Shown here piece by piece: positions 49,615 to 58,161 of a stretch of DNA of 64,000 bases. The stretch's first letter is position 1. The number at the start of each line of letters is the position of its first letter. A model generated the notes under the pieces. The model was not told where the DNA came from, made no database searches, and saw nothing but the letters and a program-made list of their open reading frames with translations. The position numbers and the translations under genes are program-made. The DNA comes from Pseudoramibacter sp. (GTDB lineage Bacteria; Bacillota; Clostridia; Eubacteriales; Eubacteriaceae), in contig NZ_JAKVLT010000001.1 of NCBI RefSeq assembly GCF_022484225.1, forward strand, positions 1,550,001 to 1,614,000, read 5' to 3'.

Positions 49615-49623
49615 TGGTATAAT
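49615..49623 (+). promoter_or_regulatory. Extended -10 promoter for the ICDH-type gene
   Basis: TGGTATAAT (49615-49623) is an extended -10 box, about 40 bases upstream of the start and just after the PFOR terminator. No good -35 is seen, which extended -10 promoters can do without. Confidence 0.55.
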
Positions 49624-49664
49624 ATTTATTATTAATTTTGTGATTTTGTAAAAAAGGAGATATT

Positions 49665-50867
49665 ATGATAAGTCAAACAGAACTTAAAGCTGCACAGGAT
49701 CAATTTAACAAGATAATAGAAGAACAGCTGCAACGTATTGACAAAATGAAATCAGAAGGTGATTTTGTTGATTATACCAAAAAAGACCGTATTGTAATTG
49801 GTGTCGTCGGGGGAGACGGTATCGGACCGTTTATTACAAAAGAAGCGCAGCGCGTCCTTGAATTTCTATTAAAAAAAGACATTGAATCTGGACGTATTGT
49901 AATTAAAACGATTGATGGACTGACAATCGAAAATCGCGCTGCTTGTCATAAAGCAATTCCTGATGATGTATTAAATGATCTTAAATTATGTGATGTCATA
50001 TTAAAAGGGCCAACAACAACTCCTAGAAAAGGGGACAAATGGCCGAATATTGAATCTGCTAATGTAGCAATGAGAAAAGAATTAGATCTTTTTGCAAATT
50101 TACGTCCTGTGAAAATTCCAGAAGAAGGTGTGGATTGGACATTTTTCAGAGAAAATACTGAAGGTGGATATGCTGTTGGATCTGAAGGCGTCAATGTAAA
50201 TCCTGACCTTGCTGTTGATTTTACGATTGCAACTCAGCCCGGATGCGAACGCATTATTCGTGCAGCATTCGATTATGCACAAAAAACAGGAAAAAATAAA
50301 GTTACAGTCGTAACAAAAGCAAATGTTATTAAAACAACTGATGGTAAATTTTTAGATACAGCTAAAGAAATTGCAAAAGAATATCCTGATGTTGAAATGG
50401 ATGATTGGTATATCGATATTATGACCGCAAAACTGGTCGATCCAAAACGTAGACAACAATTCAAAGTTGTTGTTTTGCCCAATTTATATGGCGACATTAT
50501 TACAGATGAAGCAGCAGAGCTTCAAGGCGGAGTTGGGACAGCTGGATCAGCAAATATCGGAAAGAAGCATGCCATGTTCGAAGCGATTCATGGCTCTGCT
50601 CCACGTATGGTTGATGAAGGACGCGCCAAATATGCTGATCCAAGCTCCATTATCAAAGCTGCTGGTATGCTGCTAGATTATATTGGATATACAGAAGAAG
50701 CAGACAAGCTTTCCAAGGCATTGCAAATATGCTCAGAATACGAAAAGAAAATTGTCTTAACAGGTCGTTCCGATGGCGGAACAGGTGAAGCCTTTGCTCA
50801 ATATCTTATGGATACGCTTTCCAGAGATGACCTTGATGAATTATATGATTCTTTTACGAAGAAGTAA
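49665..50867 (+). CDS. Isocitrate/isopropylmalate dehydrogenase family protein, probably isocitrate dehydrogenase
   Basis: Decarboxylating beta-hydroxyacid dehydrogenase, 400 residues. GVVGGDGIGPFIT opens the fold; the substrate loop reads PNIESANVAMRKELDLFANLRPV, with the Ser-x-Asn seen in isocitrate dehydrogenases rather than the Leu-rich loop of isopropylmalate enzymes. VVTKANVIKTTDGKF, the metal-binding NLYGDIITDEAAELQGG and HGSAPRMVDEG follow. The residues after HGSAP (Arg-Met) match neither the Lys-Tyr NADP nor the Asp-Ile NAD signature, so the coenzyme is open. With citrate synthase it would provide 2-oxoglutarate for glutamate. An 8-base gap links it to the radical-SAM gene. Homoisocitrate- or isopropylmalate-type substrates remain possible. 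Confidence 0.85.
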   Translation: MISQTELKAAQDQFNKIIEEQLQRIDKMKSEGDFVDYTKKDRIVIGVVGGDGIGPFITKEAQRVLEFLLKKDIESGRIVIKTIDGLTIENRAACHKAIPDDVLNDLKLCDVILKGPTTTPRKGDKWPNIESANVAMRKELDLFANLRPVKIPEEGVDWTFFRENTEGGYAVGSEGVNVNPDLAVDFTIATQPGCERIIRAAFDYAQKTGKNKVTVVTKANVIKTTDGKFLDTAKEIAKEYPDVEMDDWYIDIMTAKLVDPKRRQQFKVVVLPNLYGDIITDEAAELQGGVGTAGSANIGKKHAMFEAIHGSAPRMVDEGRAKYADPSSIIKAAGMLLDYIGYTEEADKLSKALQICSEYEKKIVLTGRSDGGTGEAFAQYLMDTLSRDDLDELYDSFTKK

Positions 50868-50875
50868 GGGATTGA

Positions 50876-52735
50876 ATGACTGACAATAAATCGTTTATTA
50901 AAAATTATATCCTTCCAAAAGTAAAAAAACCAATTACTTATCAGGGAAATGAAGTGAATGCAGTTCACAAAGATCTAAATCAGGTAAGTGTACGTTTTGC
51001 TTTCGCTTTCCCGGATATATACGAAATTGGCATGTCCCATTTGGGAATGAAAATATTATACAGCCTTATTAATTCAGTCCCAGATTATTATTGTGAACGT
51101 GTATTTGCGCCATGGATTGACATGGAATCATTACTGAGAAAAAACAAGATTCCGTTGTATGCGCTGGAAACAATGGATTCTTTACGTGAATTTGATTTCA
51201 TTGGTTTTACTTTGCAATATGAAATGGCGTATACAAATGTTTTAAATATGCTCGATCTTGCACACATACCTGTTTTGGCAAATGAACGAAGTGATAGGGA
51301 CCCCATCGTGATTGGTGGTGGTCCCTGTGTATGTAATCCGGAACCATTGGCCTCCTTTTTTGACTGCTTTGTTATTGGAGAAGGGGAAGAAGTGCTGATG
51401 CAGCTTCTTGACGATTACAAAAAAGCAAAAAAAAATTCTAATCATTTTTCAAAAACTGATTGGCTATTACATATTGCTCAAACTTATGAGGGCGTGTATG
51501 TTCCTGCGTTTTATACTCCTGAATATGATCAAGATGGAAAAATTGCAAATTTTATTCCTAAGGTACCGGGTATTCCAGCAAAAATAAAAAAGCAATTTAT
51601 CAAAGATTTAAATCACGTCTATTATCCAACAAAACTGGTTATGCCTTATCACGAAAGTGTGCAAGACCGCATTCCATATGAAATTTTTCGTGGATGCGGA
51701 CGAGGCTGCCGTTTTTGCCAAGCCGGTATGATTTACAGACCAATTCGCGATAAAAGCGTAGATTGTATTGATCAGGGCATTCAAAAATTATTAAAAAATA
51801 CGGGATATGATGAAATTACACTGCTATCTTTGAGCACCAGTGATTATCCGAATATCGAAGGGCTAGCTGAAACACTAATTCAAAAATATCAAAATGATCA
51901 TATTACAGTATCTCTGCCATCTTTACGTTTAGATTCTGTATCTGTTGATGTAGTAGAAAAATTACAGCGTGCGAGAAAAACTGGTTTGACTTTTGCTCCA
52001 GAGGCAGGAACACAGCGTCTCAGAGATGTTATCAATAAAAACATCACTGAAGAGAACCTTATGCAGACAGCTTCTAACTTTTTTGAACGCGGATGGCACC
52101 GCATCAAACTTTATTTTATGTTAGGCTTACCCAGTGAAACGGAAGAAGACATTGAGGGTATTGCGAAACTTGCCGAATCGGTATCAGCTCGTTATGAGCA
52201 AATGGATCATCCAAAGGGTCAGCATTGTCAAATTACCGTCAGTACTTCCGGCTTTGTTCCTAAACCTTTTACACCATTTCAATGGTTTGGCCAAAATACC
52301 ATATCTCAATTTGAAGATAAACAAAGTATACTTAAAAACCGGATAAAAAATCGTAATATCCGATATAATTGGTCAGAACCCATACTTAGTTTTTATGAAG
52401 CGGTGTTGGCAAGAGGGGATCGCCGCCTTGGAAAAGTGATTCTGCTTGCATGGCAAGCCGGCTGTAAATTTGATAGTTGGCACGAATGTTTTAAACAGGA
52501 TAAATGGGAAGCTGCCTTTGAAGATGCACATTTAGATCCTGCTTTTTATGCGAACCGGCATCGCGAAACAAGTGAAATTTTTCCATGGGATTTTATTGAT
52601 ATGGGTGTCACCAAATCTTTCTTGATCAAAGATTTAAAACGCGCACAAAAAGCTGCAGTTTCTCCATACTGCAGAACCGGTTGTGCCGGATGCGGTATTA
52701 TGCAATTTGATCCATCTTGGAGGTGCCATCCATGA
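50876..52735 (+). CDS. B12-binding-domain radical SAM protein (TIGR03960 type)
   Basis: A 619-residue radical SAM protein. Residues about 40-195 form a B12-binding-like Rossmann domain (FAFPDIYEIGMSHLGMKILY, GGGPCVCNPEPLASFFDCFVIGEGEE). The radical SAM core follows, with the CxxxCxxC cluster in FRGCGRGCRFCQAG near residue 280, then FAPEAGTQRLRDVINKNI and KLYFMLGLPSETEEDI. A C-terminal domain holds a CRTGCAGCG Cys cluster. The reaction is unknown to me. It is paired with the TIGR03936-type gene, whose ATG overlaps its stop. In many clostridia the pair is followed by rng-rplU-rpmA; here it is not. Confidence 0.9.
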   Translation: MTDNKSFIKNYILPKVKKPITYQGNEVNAVHKDLNQVSVRFAFAFPDIYEIGMSHLGMKILYSLINSVPDYYCERVFAPWIDMESLLRKNKIPLYALETMDSLREFDFIGFTLQYEMAYTNVLNMLDLAHIPVLANERSDRDPIVIGGGPCVCNPEPLASFFDCFVIGEGEEVLMQLLDDYKKAKKNSNHFSKTDWLLHIAQTYEGVYVPAFYTPEYDQDGKIANFIPKVPGIPAKIKKQFIKDLNHVYYPTKLVMPYHESVQDRIPYEIFRGCGRGCRFCQAGMIYRPIRDKSVDCIDQGIQKLLKNTGYDEITLLSLSTSDYPNIEGLAETLIQKYQNDHITVSLPSLRLDSVSVDVVEKLQRARKTGLTFAPEAGTQRLRDVINKNITEENLMQTASNFFERGWHRIKLYFMLGLPSETEEDIEGIAKLAESVSARYEQMDHPKGQHCQITVSTSGFVPKPFTPFQWFGQNTISQFEDKQSILKNRIKNRNIRYNWSEPILSFYEAVLARGDRRLGKVILLAWQAGCKFDSWHECFKQDKWEAAFEDAHLDPAFYANRHRETSEIFPWDFIDMGVTKSFLIKDLKRAQKAAVSPYCRTGCAGCGIMQFDPSWRCHP

Positions 52736-53412
52736 ATGAAACAATTGCATTGACAATGCGTTTTCAATTTGCGCGTACAGAAGAGCTTCGGTTTCTTTCA
52801 CATTTGGACCAACAATCCACGTTTCAGCGTGCTTTTAGAAGGGCAGATATTCCAATTGCATATTCAAATGGCTTTCATGCTCATCAAAGATTATCATTTG
52901 CAACTGCACTATCCGTTGGTATGACCTCATCTTGTGAATATGCAGACATTAGATTGACAAAAGAAATTGCTCCCGAAACATTTTGCACTTGTATGAACCG
53001 TGTATTGCCAAAAGGGCTTCATGTAATAAAAGCTTCATTAATTAAGGGGAAGACATCGTCGCTTTCCTCTTTAATCATAAGTTCTATTTATCAAGTAAGA
53101 ATATTGGATCACACTTCTGATTCTGAAATAGAAAAAGCAATTCAAAAATTTTTATGTCAAGACGACATTATCATTGAAAAACGCAATAAAAAAGGCAAAT
53201 TTCATAAAATCAATGCCCGTCCTTATATTAAATATTTTTCGATCGTTCCAGATACTGATGATCTTCTCTTTACGCTGCGTATTGGTTATCACAACCAAGC
53301 TACAATAAAGCCCTCCTTGATTTTACAGGCTTTTGAACAATTTTCTGGACAAAATTTCGGAGATGCCGATCTTTGGCAAATCCATCGAAACTCCCTATTA
53401 GGCATTGAATAA
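52732..53412 (+). CDS. Radical-SAM-associated protein (TIGR03936 type)
   Basis: A 226-residue partner of the preceding radical SAM protein. The family start RFQFARTEELRFLSHLDQQSTFQRAFRRADIPIAYSNGFHAHQRLSFATALSVGM is clear (conserved FLSHLD and R-rich helix), followed by a poorly conserved C-terminal half. The ATG at 52732 overlaps the upstream TGA and follows TTGGAGG. Some genomes carry this domain fused to the C-terminus of the radical SAM protein, which supports a shared function, possibly tRNA or rRNA modification; that is inference. Confidence 0.88.
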   Translation: MNETIALTMRFQFARTEELRFLSHLDQQSTFQRAFRRADIPIAYSNGFHAHQRLSFATALSVGMTSSCEYADIRLTKEIAPETFCTCMNRVLPKGLHVIKASLIKGKTSSLSSLIISSIYQVRILDHTSDSEIEKAIQKFLCQDDIIIEKRNKKGKFHKINARPYIKYFSIVPDTDDLLFTLRIGYHNQATIKPSLILQAFEQFSGQNFGDADLWQIHRNSLLGIE

Positions 53413-53417
53413 AAAAC

Positions 53418-53457
53418 GTCCCTTCTTAATAAAAATAAATAAGAAGGGACATTTTTT
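53418..53457. terminator. Bidirectional terminator between convergent genes
   Basis: An 11-bp perfect stem (GTCCCTTCTTA at 53418-53428 with TAAGAAGGGAC at 53440-53450) is flanked by A-run on the left and T-run on the right, so it can stop transcription from both sides. This is the point where gene direction in the window flips from mostly plus to mostly minus. Confidence 0.9.
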
Positions 53458-53468
53458 ACAATAAATTT

Positions 53469-53882
53469 CTATTTTGTTGCAACATATTCACTGTTATTTA
53501 TAAGTTGATAGGCTTTTTCCTGGTCTGAAGTGGCCAGTACCAACATATACGGTGCACCAGCTTTGGCATAAGGATAGGCATAGTCGATATTAATATTTTG
53601 AGAAGCCAACAAATGAAATATTTTATTCATCATTCCAGGTTCATCGATCGGTTCGATGACCATAACATCCTTGATTCGGACAACTTTTCCGCTTTCTCTA
53701 AATAATTCTACGGCTTCAAAGGGTTTATCAACGATGAGTCGTAAAATAGCATATTCTTTTGAATCATAAACAAATAATGCGCGAATATTAATATCATTTT
53801 TTGCTAATATATCTGTAGCTTCGGCAAGATGACCCACTTTATTTTCTATAAATACAGATATTTGTTTAACTTTAGAAATCAT
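53469..53882 (-). CDS. Tandem ACT-domain protein
   Basis: A 137-residue protein made of two ACT domains (about residues 4-68 and 70-137), the first beginning VKQISVFIENKVGHLAEATDILAKNDINIRAL and the second VMVIEPIDEPGMMNKIFHLLASQNINIDYAY. ACT domains bind amino acids. The start is ATG 53882 (GAGGA 8 bases upstream), one base from the paaK stop; the frame is open 12 codons further but that would overlap paaK. It is frequently found beside paaK and IorAB-type genes, suggesting it senses an aromatic amino acid; this is inference. Confidence 0.9.
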   Translation of the reverse strand: MISKVKQISVFIENKVGHLAEATDILAKNDINIRALFVYDSKEYAILRLIVDKPFEAVELFRESGKVVRIKDVMVIEPIDEPGMMNKIFHLLASQNINIDYAYPYAKAGAPYMLVLATSDQEKAYQLINNSEYVATK

Positions 53883-53883
53883 C

Positions 53884-55191
53884 TTATTTTTCCTCGCTAT
53901 TTCTTTTATCAATGACACGAACTGCTTTTCCTTTTGAAGCTTCCATGCTTAATGGTTCAACAAGATGAATTGAAGGATGTATGCCTAAAACAGTGTGTAA
54001 TTTCTTACGAAGAACATTTAATAAATTGTCTAAACTCGATGCAGAATCTAATAAAGACGAATCGGTCACTTCAACGTCAATATCCATTTTATCAAGATAG
54101 CCTTTTTTACTAACCGTAATTAAATAATTACTTCCAATACCTTCTGTAGATAACAGCACTTCTTCAATCTGAGAAGGAAAGACGTTGACGCCGCTGATAA
54201 TCAGCATATCGTCCGTTCTTCCTGTTATTTTTGACATGCGCATAGTCGTTCTGCCACATGCACACGGAGAAGAATCTAAACTTGTAATATCTTTAGTTCG
54301 ATATCTCAGCACTGGTGTTGCCTGACGAAATAGGGGAGTAACGACAAGTTCTCCTTTTTCACCTTCTGGCAATACTTCACCAGTCACGGGATCAATCACT
54401 TCGCAAATAAAATAATCTTCATTGATGTGCATTCCTCGCAAAGCAGGACATTCTCCAGAAACACCAGGTCCGCCTAATTCAGACATTCCATAATTTTCAT
54501 ATGCATGCATGCCCCAGTTTTGATTGAGTTTTTTTCTCATGGCTTCGGTAGATGGTTCACTGCCCAAGACACCATGTCTGACTTTTAAATCTTCGACAGG
54601 GTCAATGCCTAATGATTGCGCAACTTCTGACAAATGTAGCGCATAAGATGGTGTTGCTATAAGCGTTGTAACACCCCAATCCTTCATAATTTTTATTTGT
54701 TTATTTGAATTGCCGCTAGACATTGGCACTACAGCTGCGCCAATTTTTTCCAATCCTTGATGAAGACCAAGTGCCCCTGTAAATAATCCATATCCAAAAG
54801 CAATCTGGGCGGTATCATGATAGGTAACCCCTGCCATAGACACAATTCTTGCAATGCATTCTTTCCAAACTTTCAAATCATGTTTCGTATAGCCAACGAC
54901 TGTTGGATTTCCTGTTGTGCCGGAAGAAGCATGGTAGCGTACGATTTTTTCTTTTGGGACGGCAAATAGACCGAAAGGGTAATGATTACGAAAATCTTCT
55001 TTTGTCGTAAAAGGGATTTTAGTAAGATCAGACAATGTCTGAATGTCTTCAGGAACGATGCCGGCCGTTCTGAATTTTTCTTGATAGAACGGAACATGCT
55101 CGTAGGCATACTTAACCGTCTTTTTTAATTTTTCAGTCTGAATCAGCTGAATTTCTTCACGGTCTAGAGTTTCTTTTGTAGACCAAATCAT
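53884..55191 (-). CDS. paaK: Phenylacetate-CoA ligase-type AMP-forming enzyme
   Basis: Adenylate-forming ligase of the PaaK group, 435 residues. HVPFYQEKFRTAG at the start, the ATP loop YHASSGTTGNPTVVGYT near residue 90, FGYGLFTGALGLHQG, ENYGMSELGGPGVSGEC and the C-terminal GRTDDMLIISGVNVFPSQIEEVL are characteristic. In organisms with IorAB it probably interconverts arylacetates (phenylacetate, indoleacetate) and their CoA esters, which would allow ATP gain from aryl-acetyl-CoA. AGGAG precedes ATG 55191. It lies 27 bases after glnS in the same direction and is followed by the ACT gene. Confidence 0.92.
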   Translation of the reverse strand: MIWSTKETLDREEIQLIQTEKLKKTVKYAYEHVPFYQEKFRTAGIVPEDIQTLSDLTKIPFTTKEDFRNHYPFGLFAVPKEKIVRYHASSGTTGNPTVVGYTKHDLKVWKECIARIVSMAGVTYHDTAQIAFGYGLFTGALGLHQGLEKIGAAVVPMSSGNSNKQIKIMKDWGVTTLIATPSYALHLSEVAQSLGIDPVEDLKVRHGVLGSEPSTEAMRKKLNQNWGMHAYENYGMSELGGPGVSGECPALRGMHINEDYFICEVIDPVTGEVLPEGEKGELVVTPLFRQATPVLRYRTKDITSLDSSPCACGRTTMRMSKITGRTDDMLIISGVNVFPSQIEEVLLSTEGIGSNYLITVSKKGYLDKMDIDVEVTDSSLLDSASSLDNLLNVLRKKLHTVLGIHPSIHLVEPLSMEASKGKAVRVIDKRNSEEK

Positions 55192-55218
55192 AAATTTTTA
55201 CTCCTATAAATAATACTA

Positions 55219-56898
55219 TTATTTTTTCTTTGGGGGACGCCACTTACTTTTTAATGGAACAATTTGATTAAATACAAGATGATCTGGCTTTGAATATTTA
55301 GGATCTACTGAAAAATAACCGTTCCTTACAAATTGAGCTTTATCATAAGGCTTTAATTTTAATGCTTCAGGTTCAGCAAAACCATGGCAGACTTCAAGGG
55401 AGTTTGGATTGATTTTATCTAATAAGTTATCTAGTGTATAGCGGGAATCATCTTTTAATAACGAATTAAATAAATGAATTTCAACAGGTTTGCCTTCTGT
55501 TGCAGAAACCCAATGGATAGTTCCTTTTACTTTTCTTCCTTTAAATCCAGAACCGCATTTGGTTTCAGGATCATAAGTACATTTAAGCTCAATAATATTG
55601 CCATTTTCATCTTCAACATAGTCTTGACAAGTCACAAAATAAGCACCGCGGAAACGAACTTCATTGCCAGGATACAATCTAAAATATTTTTTAACAGGCT
55701 CTTTCATAAAATCTGATTGTTCTACGTAAAGTTCACGAGTAAATGGCATTTTATGGCAACCCATTTCTTCAACATCTTGGTTTGTTTCGATCGTTAACCA
55801 TTCAACTTTATCTTCTGGCCAGTTTGTTATGGTTACTTTAAGCGGGTGAATAACACAATTATAGCGAGGAGCCTTCGTTCTCAAATCATCTCGAATAAAA
55901 TGTTCCAACATCGCCGTATCAACAGTTGAATTTGCTTTGGCAACACCGATTTCTTCACAGAAGTTTTGTATTGCTTCTGGTGTATATCCACGGCGTCTTA
56001 AACCGGAAATCGTTGCTAGTCTTGGATCATCCCAGCCATCGATGACTCCTTCATCAACTAATTTTTTGATATAGCGTTTGCCCATAATTGTTTTGCTCAA
56101 ATTTAATTTTGCAAATTCAATCTGGCGGGGAGGTTCATGTTGAAATTCATCTAAATGTTCAAGGAACCAATTGTATAAAGGGCGGTGATCTTCAAATTCA
56201 AGTGTACACAAAGAATGTGTAATTCCCTCGATGGCGTCTTCTACGGGGTGGGCAAAATCATACATCGGATAGACATGCCATTCAGTGCCCAATTTGGGGT
56301 GAACCAGATGACGGACGCGATAAATGATAGGGTCGCGCATATTCATATTTGGACTGGCCATATCTATTTTGGCTCTCAGGACTTTTTCTCCTTCTGGAAC
56401 TTTTCCGTCAATCATATCCTGGAAAAGAGCTAAATTTTCATCGACAGAACGATTGCGATAGGGGCTTTCAGTTCCGGGCGATGTTAAATTTCCTCTGGTT
56501 TTTTTAATGGTTTCCATATCCTGATCGTCAACATATGCAATGCCCTTTTTGATGTATTCCTTTGCATATTCAAGCATCTGCGGGAAATAAGAGGAAGCAT
56601 AATATTCATGATCGCCCCATTCGATTCCGAGCCATTTCAAATCTTTTTTAATGGCTTCCACATATTCCATGTTTTCTTTTTCAGGATTTGTATCGTCAAA
56701 ACGAAGATTAAAAGTGCCATGATATTTTAATGCTGTTCTATAATTTAATAATGACGATTTAGCGTGGCCAATATGAAGATAACCATTTGGTTCAGGCGGA
56801 AAACGGGTGTGAACGCGATTGTCTGCGTATACCCCGTCTTTAAGATCTTTATCAATGTAGCTGAAAATAAAATTACTTTCTTTTTCTCTATCGTCCAA
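55219..56898 (-). CDS. glnS: Glutaminyl-tRNA synthetase
   Basis: Charges tRNA(Gln) directly; 559 residues. The class I motif is RFPPEPNGYLHIGHAKS at about residues 32-48; the FDDTNPEKE binding loop and the GlnRS-specific THSLCTLEFEDHRPLYNWFL follow; the second signature appears as SKTIMGKRYIKKLV, where the usual Ser of MSKR is Gly. C-terminal anticodon-binding domains follow. TTG 56898 is the start, with AAAGGAG 6 bases upstream and no better candidate. Presence of GlnRS makes GatCAB unnecessary for Gln-tRNA here. GlnRS genes in Bacillota are regarded as horizontally acquired. Confidence 0.96.
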   Translation of the reverse strand: MDDREKESNFIFSYIDKDLKDGVYADNRVHTRFPPEPNGYLHIGHAKSSLLNYRTALKYHGTFNLRFDDTNPEKENMEYVEAIKKDLKWLGIEWGDHEYYASSYFPQMLEYAKEYIKKGIAYVDDQDMETIKKTRGNLTSPGTESPYRNRSVDENLALFQDMIDGKVPEGEKVLRAKIDMASPNMNMRDPIIYRVRHLVHPKLGTEWHVYPMYDFAHPVEDAIEGITHSLCTLEFEDHRPLYNWFLEHLDEFQHEPPRQIEFAKLNLSKTIMGKRYIKKLVDEGVIDGWDDPRLATISGLRRRGYTPEAIQNFCEEIGVAKANSTVDTAMLEHFIRDDLRTKAPRYNCVIHPLKVTITNWPEDKVEWLTIETNQDVEEMGCHKMPFTRELYVEQSDFMKEPVKKYFRLYPGNEVRFRGAYFVTCQDYVEDENGNIIELKCTYDPETKCGSGFKGRKVKGTIHWVSATEGKPVEIHLFNSLLKDDSRYTLDNLLDKINPNSLEVCHGFAEPEALKLKPYDKAQFVRNGYFSVDPKYSKPDHLVFNQIVPLKSKWRPPKKK

Positions 56899-56933
56899 TT
56901 GAAGCTCCTTTGAATTTTATTCTTTTGAAATGT

Positions 56934-56943
56934 ATTTTACCAT
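56934..56943 (-). promoter_or_regulatory. Possible extended -10 promoter for glnS
   Basis: On the minus strand ATGGTAAAAT contains TGG-TAAAAT, an extended -10-like box about 36 bases before the glnS TTG. The -35 is weak, so this is a tentative call. Confidence 0.35.
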
Positions 56944-56970
56944 AAATTGTAGATAATATCTGCTCGTTAA

Positions 56971-57984
56971 TTAAGAATGAACATGATTTTTGAAATAATT
57001 GGATAGGGGATTTTTATAGACGGCATTTCTAACGTCGTCATCTTCAATATGTGTATATATCTCAGTCGTCGACACGTTTTCGTGTCCTAAAACTTTTTGA
57101 AGTGTTCGAATATCGATATTGCCATATTTGTACATGAGCGTTGCTGCCGTATGGCGGAGTTTATGAACTGTAAATTTCTCTGAATCTAAGCCAGCCTTTT
57201 TAATATATTTATTGACCATCGTTTCAACCATTCTGTTTGAAATCCCTTTTCCTCGATTACTCAAAAACAAGTGTGTTTCTTCTTTTGAGGAATTATCTTT
57301 ATCTTTTTCATCTTCTGATTTTGCTTTTATTTTATTAATTTGTTGCTGCCGAATAGGAAGATAATTATTTAGAGCATCAATGCAAGCATCATTCATCATA
57401 ATATCTCTTTCTTTATTTCCTTTACCTACGATATGAAGTGTTTCGTCTTGAATATCTTCCACTCTTAAATTTGTTAATTCTGATAAGCGCAACCCACAAT
57501 TTAAAAATAAAGTAATAATCGCCAAATCCCTTTCTTTGTTTTTTCCTTCTACAGCATTTAATAAACTCAGCGCTTCATCTAATGTTAGATAAATTGGATC
57601 TCTTTTTTTGGCCTTAGGAATTTCTAAATTTTGAGTCGGATCTTCCAAATGTTCCTGCATCACAACAATTTCAAAATGATAAAATGAACGTATTGCAGCA
57701 GTTCTGCGTTTTCTTGTTGTATCGCCGTTATGCAGCTCGGAAGCACAGTATGATAAAAAAGCGTAGATGTCCACTAATTTAACCTTAGATAATAGAGTGG
57801 GGGAGATAAGAGAGAGCGCTTTATCGTCGAATGGATCCTCTTTCTTTTTTTCACCAAAACGAATAAGAATATAATTAAAAAAAAGTTTTAAATCATTTTG
57901 ATAAGAACGAATTGTATTTTGAGAGTATCCTTTAACTGAAAGAAGATAATCTCCGTAATTTTGTAAAATATTGTTTTCTTCCAT
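56971..57984 (-). CDS. Tyrosine recombinase of the XerC/XerD type
   Basis: Site-specific recombinase, 337 residues from ATG 57984 (AAGGAAA upstream). The N-terminal core-binding (SAM-like) domain has GDYLLSVKGYSQNTIRSYQNDLKLFFNY; the catalytic domain has the Arg in NCGLRLSELTNL, Lys in VGKGNKERDI, HKLRHTAATLMYKYGNIDIRTLQKVLGHENVSTTEIYTHI with the His-x-x-Arg, His and catalytic Tyr. It carries an acidic/lysine insertion (KAKSEDEKDKDNSSKEE) between catalytic strands that most XerC/D proteins lack. It lies beside two dif-like 28-bp sites. Whether it is the chromosome-dimer resolvase or a mobile-element integrase cannot be proved; no element genes surround it. Confidence 0.9.
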   Translation of the reverse strand: MEENNILQNYGDYLLSVKGYSQNTIRSYQNDLKLFFNYILIRFGEKKKEDPFDDKALSLISPTLLSKVKLVDIYAFLSYCASELHNGDTTRKRRTAAIRSFYHFEIVVMQEHLEDPTQNLEIPKAKKRDPIYLTLDEALSLLNAVEGKNKERDLAIITLFLNCGLRLSELTNLRVEDIQDETLHIVGKGNKERDIMMNDACIDALNNYLPIRQQQINKIKAKSEDEKDKDNSSKEETHLFLSNRGKGISNRMVETMVNKYIKKAGLDSEKFTVHKLRHTAATLMYKYGNIDIRTLQKVLGHENVSTTEIYTHIEDDDVRNAVYKNPLSNYFKNHVHS

Positions 57985-58015
57985 AAAATTTTCCTTCAAG
58001 TATAACTTAATGATA

Positions 58016-58043
58016 ATTTCGTAATAATATTATTATACGCAAT
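58016..58043. other. dif-like 28-bp site A (between xer and htrA)
   Basis: Plus strand: left arm ATTTCGTAATA, centre ATATTA, right arm TTATACGCAAT, the 11-6-11 layout of Xer sites. The right arm is identical to that of site B at 59196. It sits in the divergent gap between the recombinase and htrA. An operator or a -10 box for the recombinase gene overlaps as an alternative reading. Confidence 0.45.
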
Positions 58044-58082
58044 AATTTATTTAAAAGCGAATATTTAATTTGCTTAATTGAA

Positions 58083-58088
58083 TATAAT
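58083..58088 (+). promoter_or_regulatory. Candidate -10 box for htrA
   Basis: A consensus TATAAT about 74 bases upstream of the htrA start, with no clear -35 at proper distance. Confidence 0.35.
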
Positions 58089-58161
58089 AAACTTCCAATT
58101 TCGTCTTCTATTTAAAGCTTTTGTAGTAATCTTCTATAAAAACGAAAGGATTTATGTCCAA

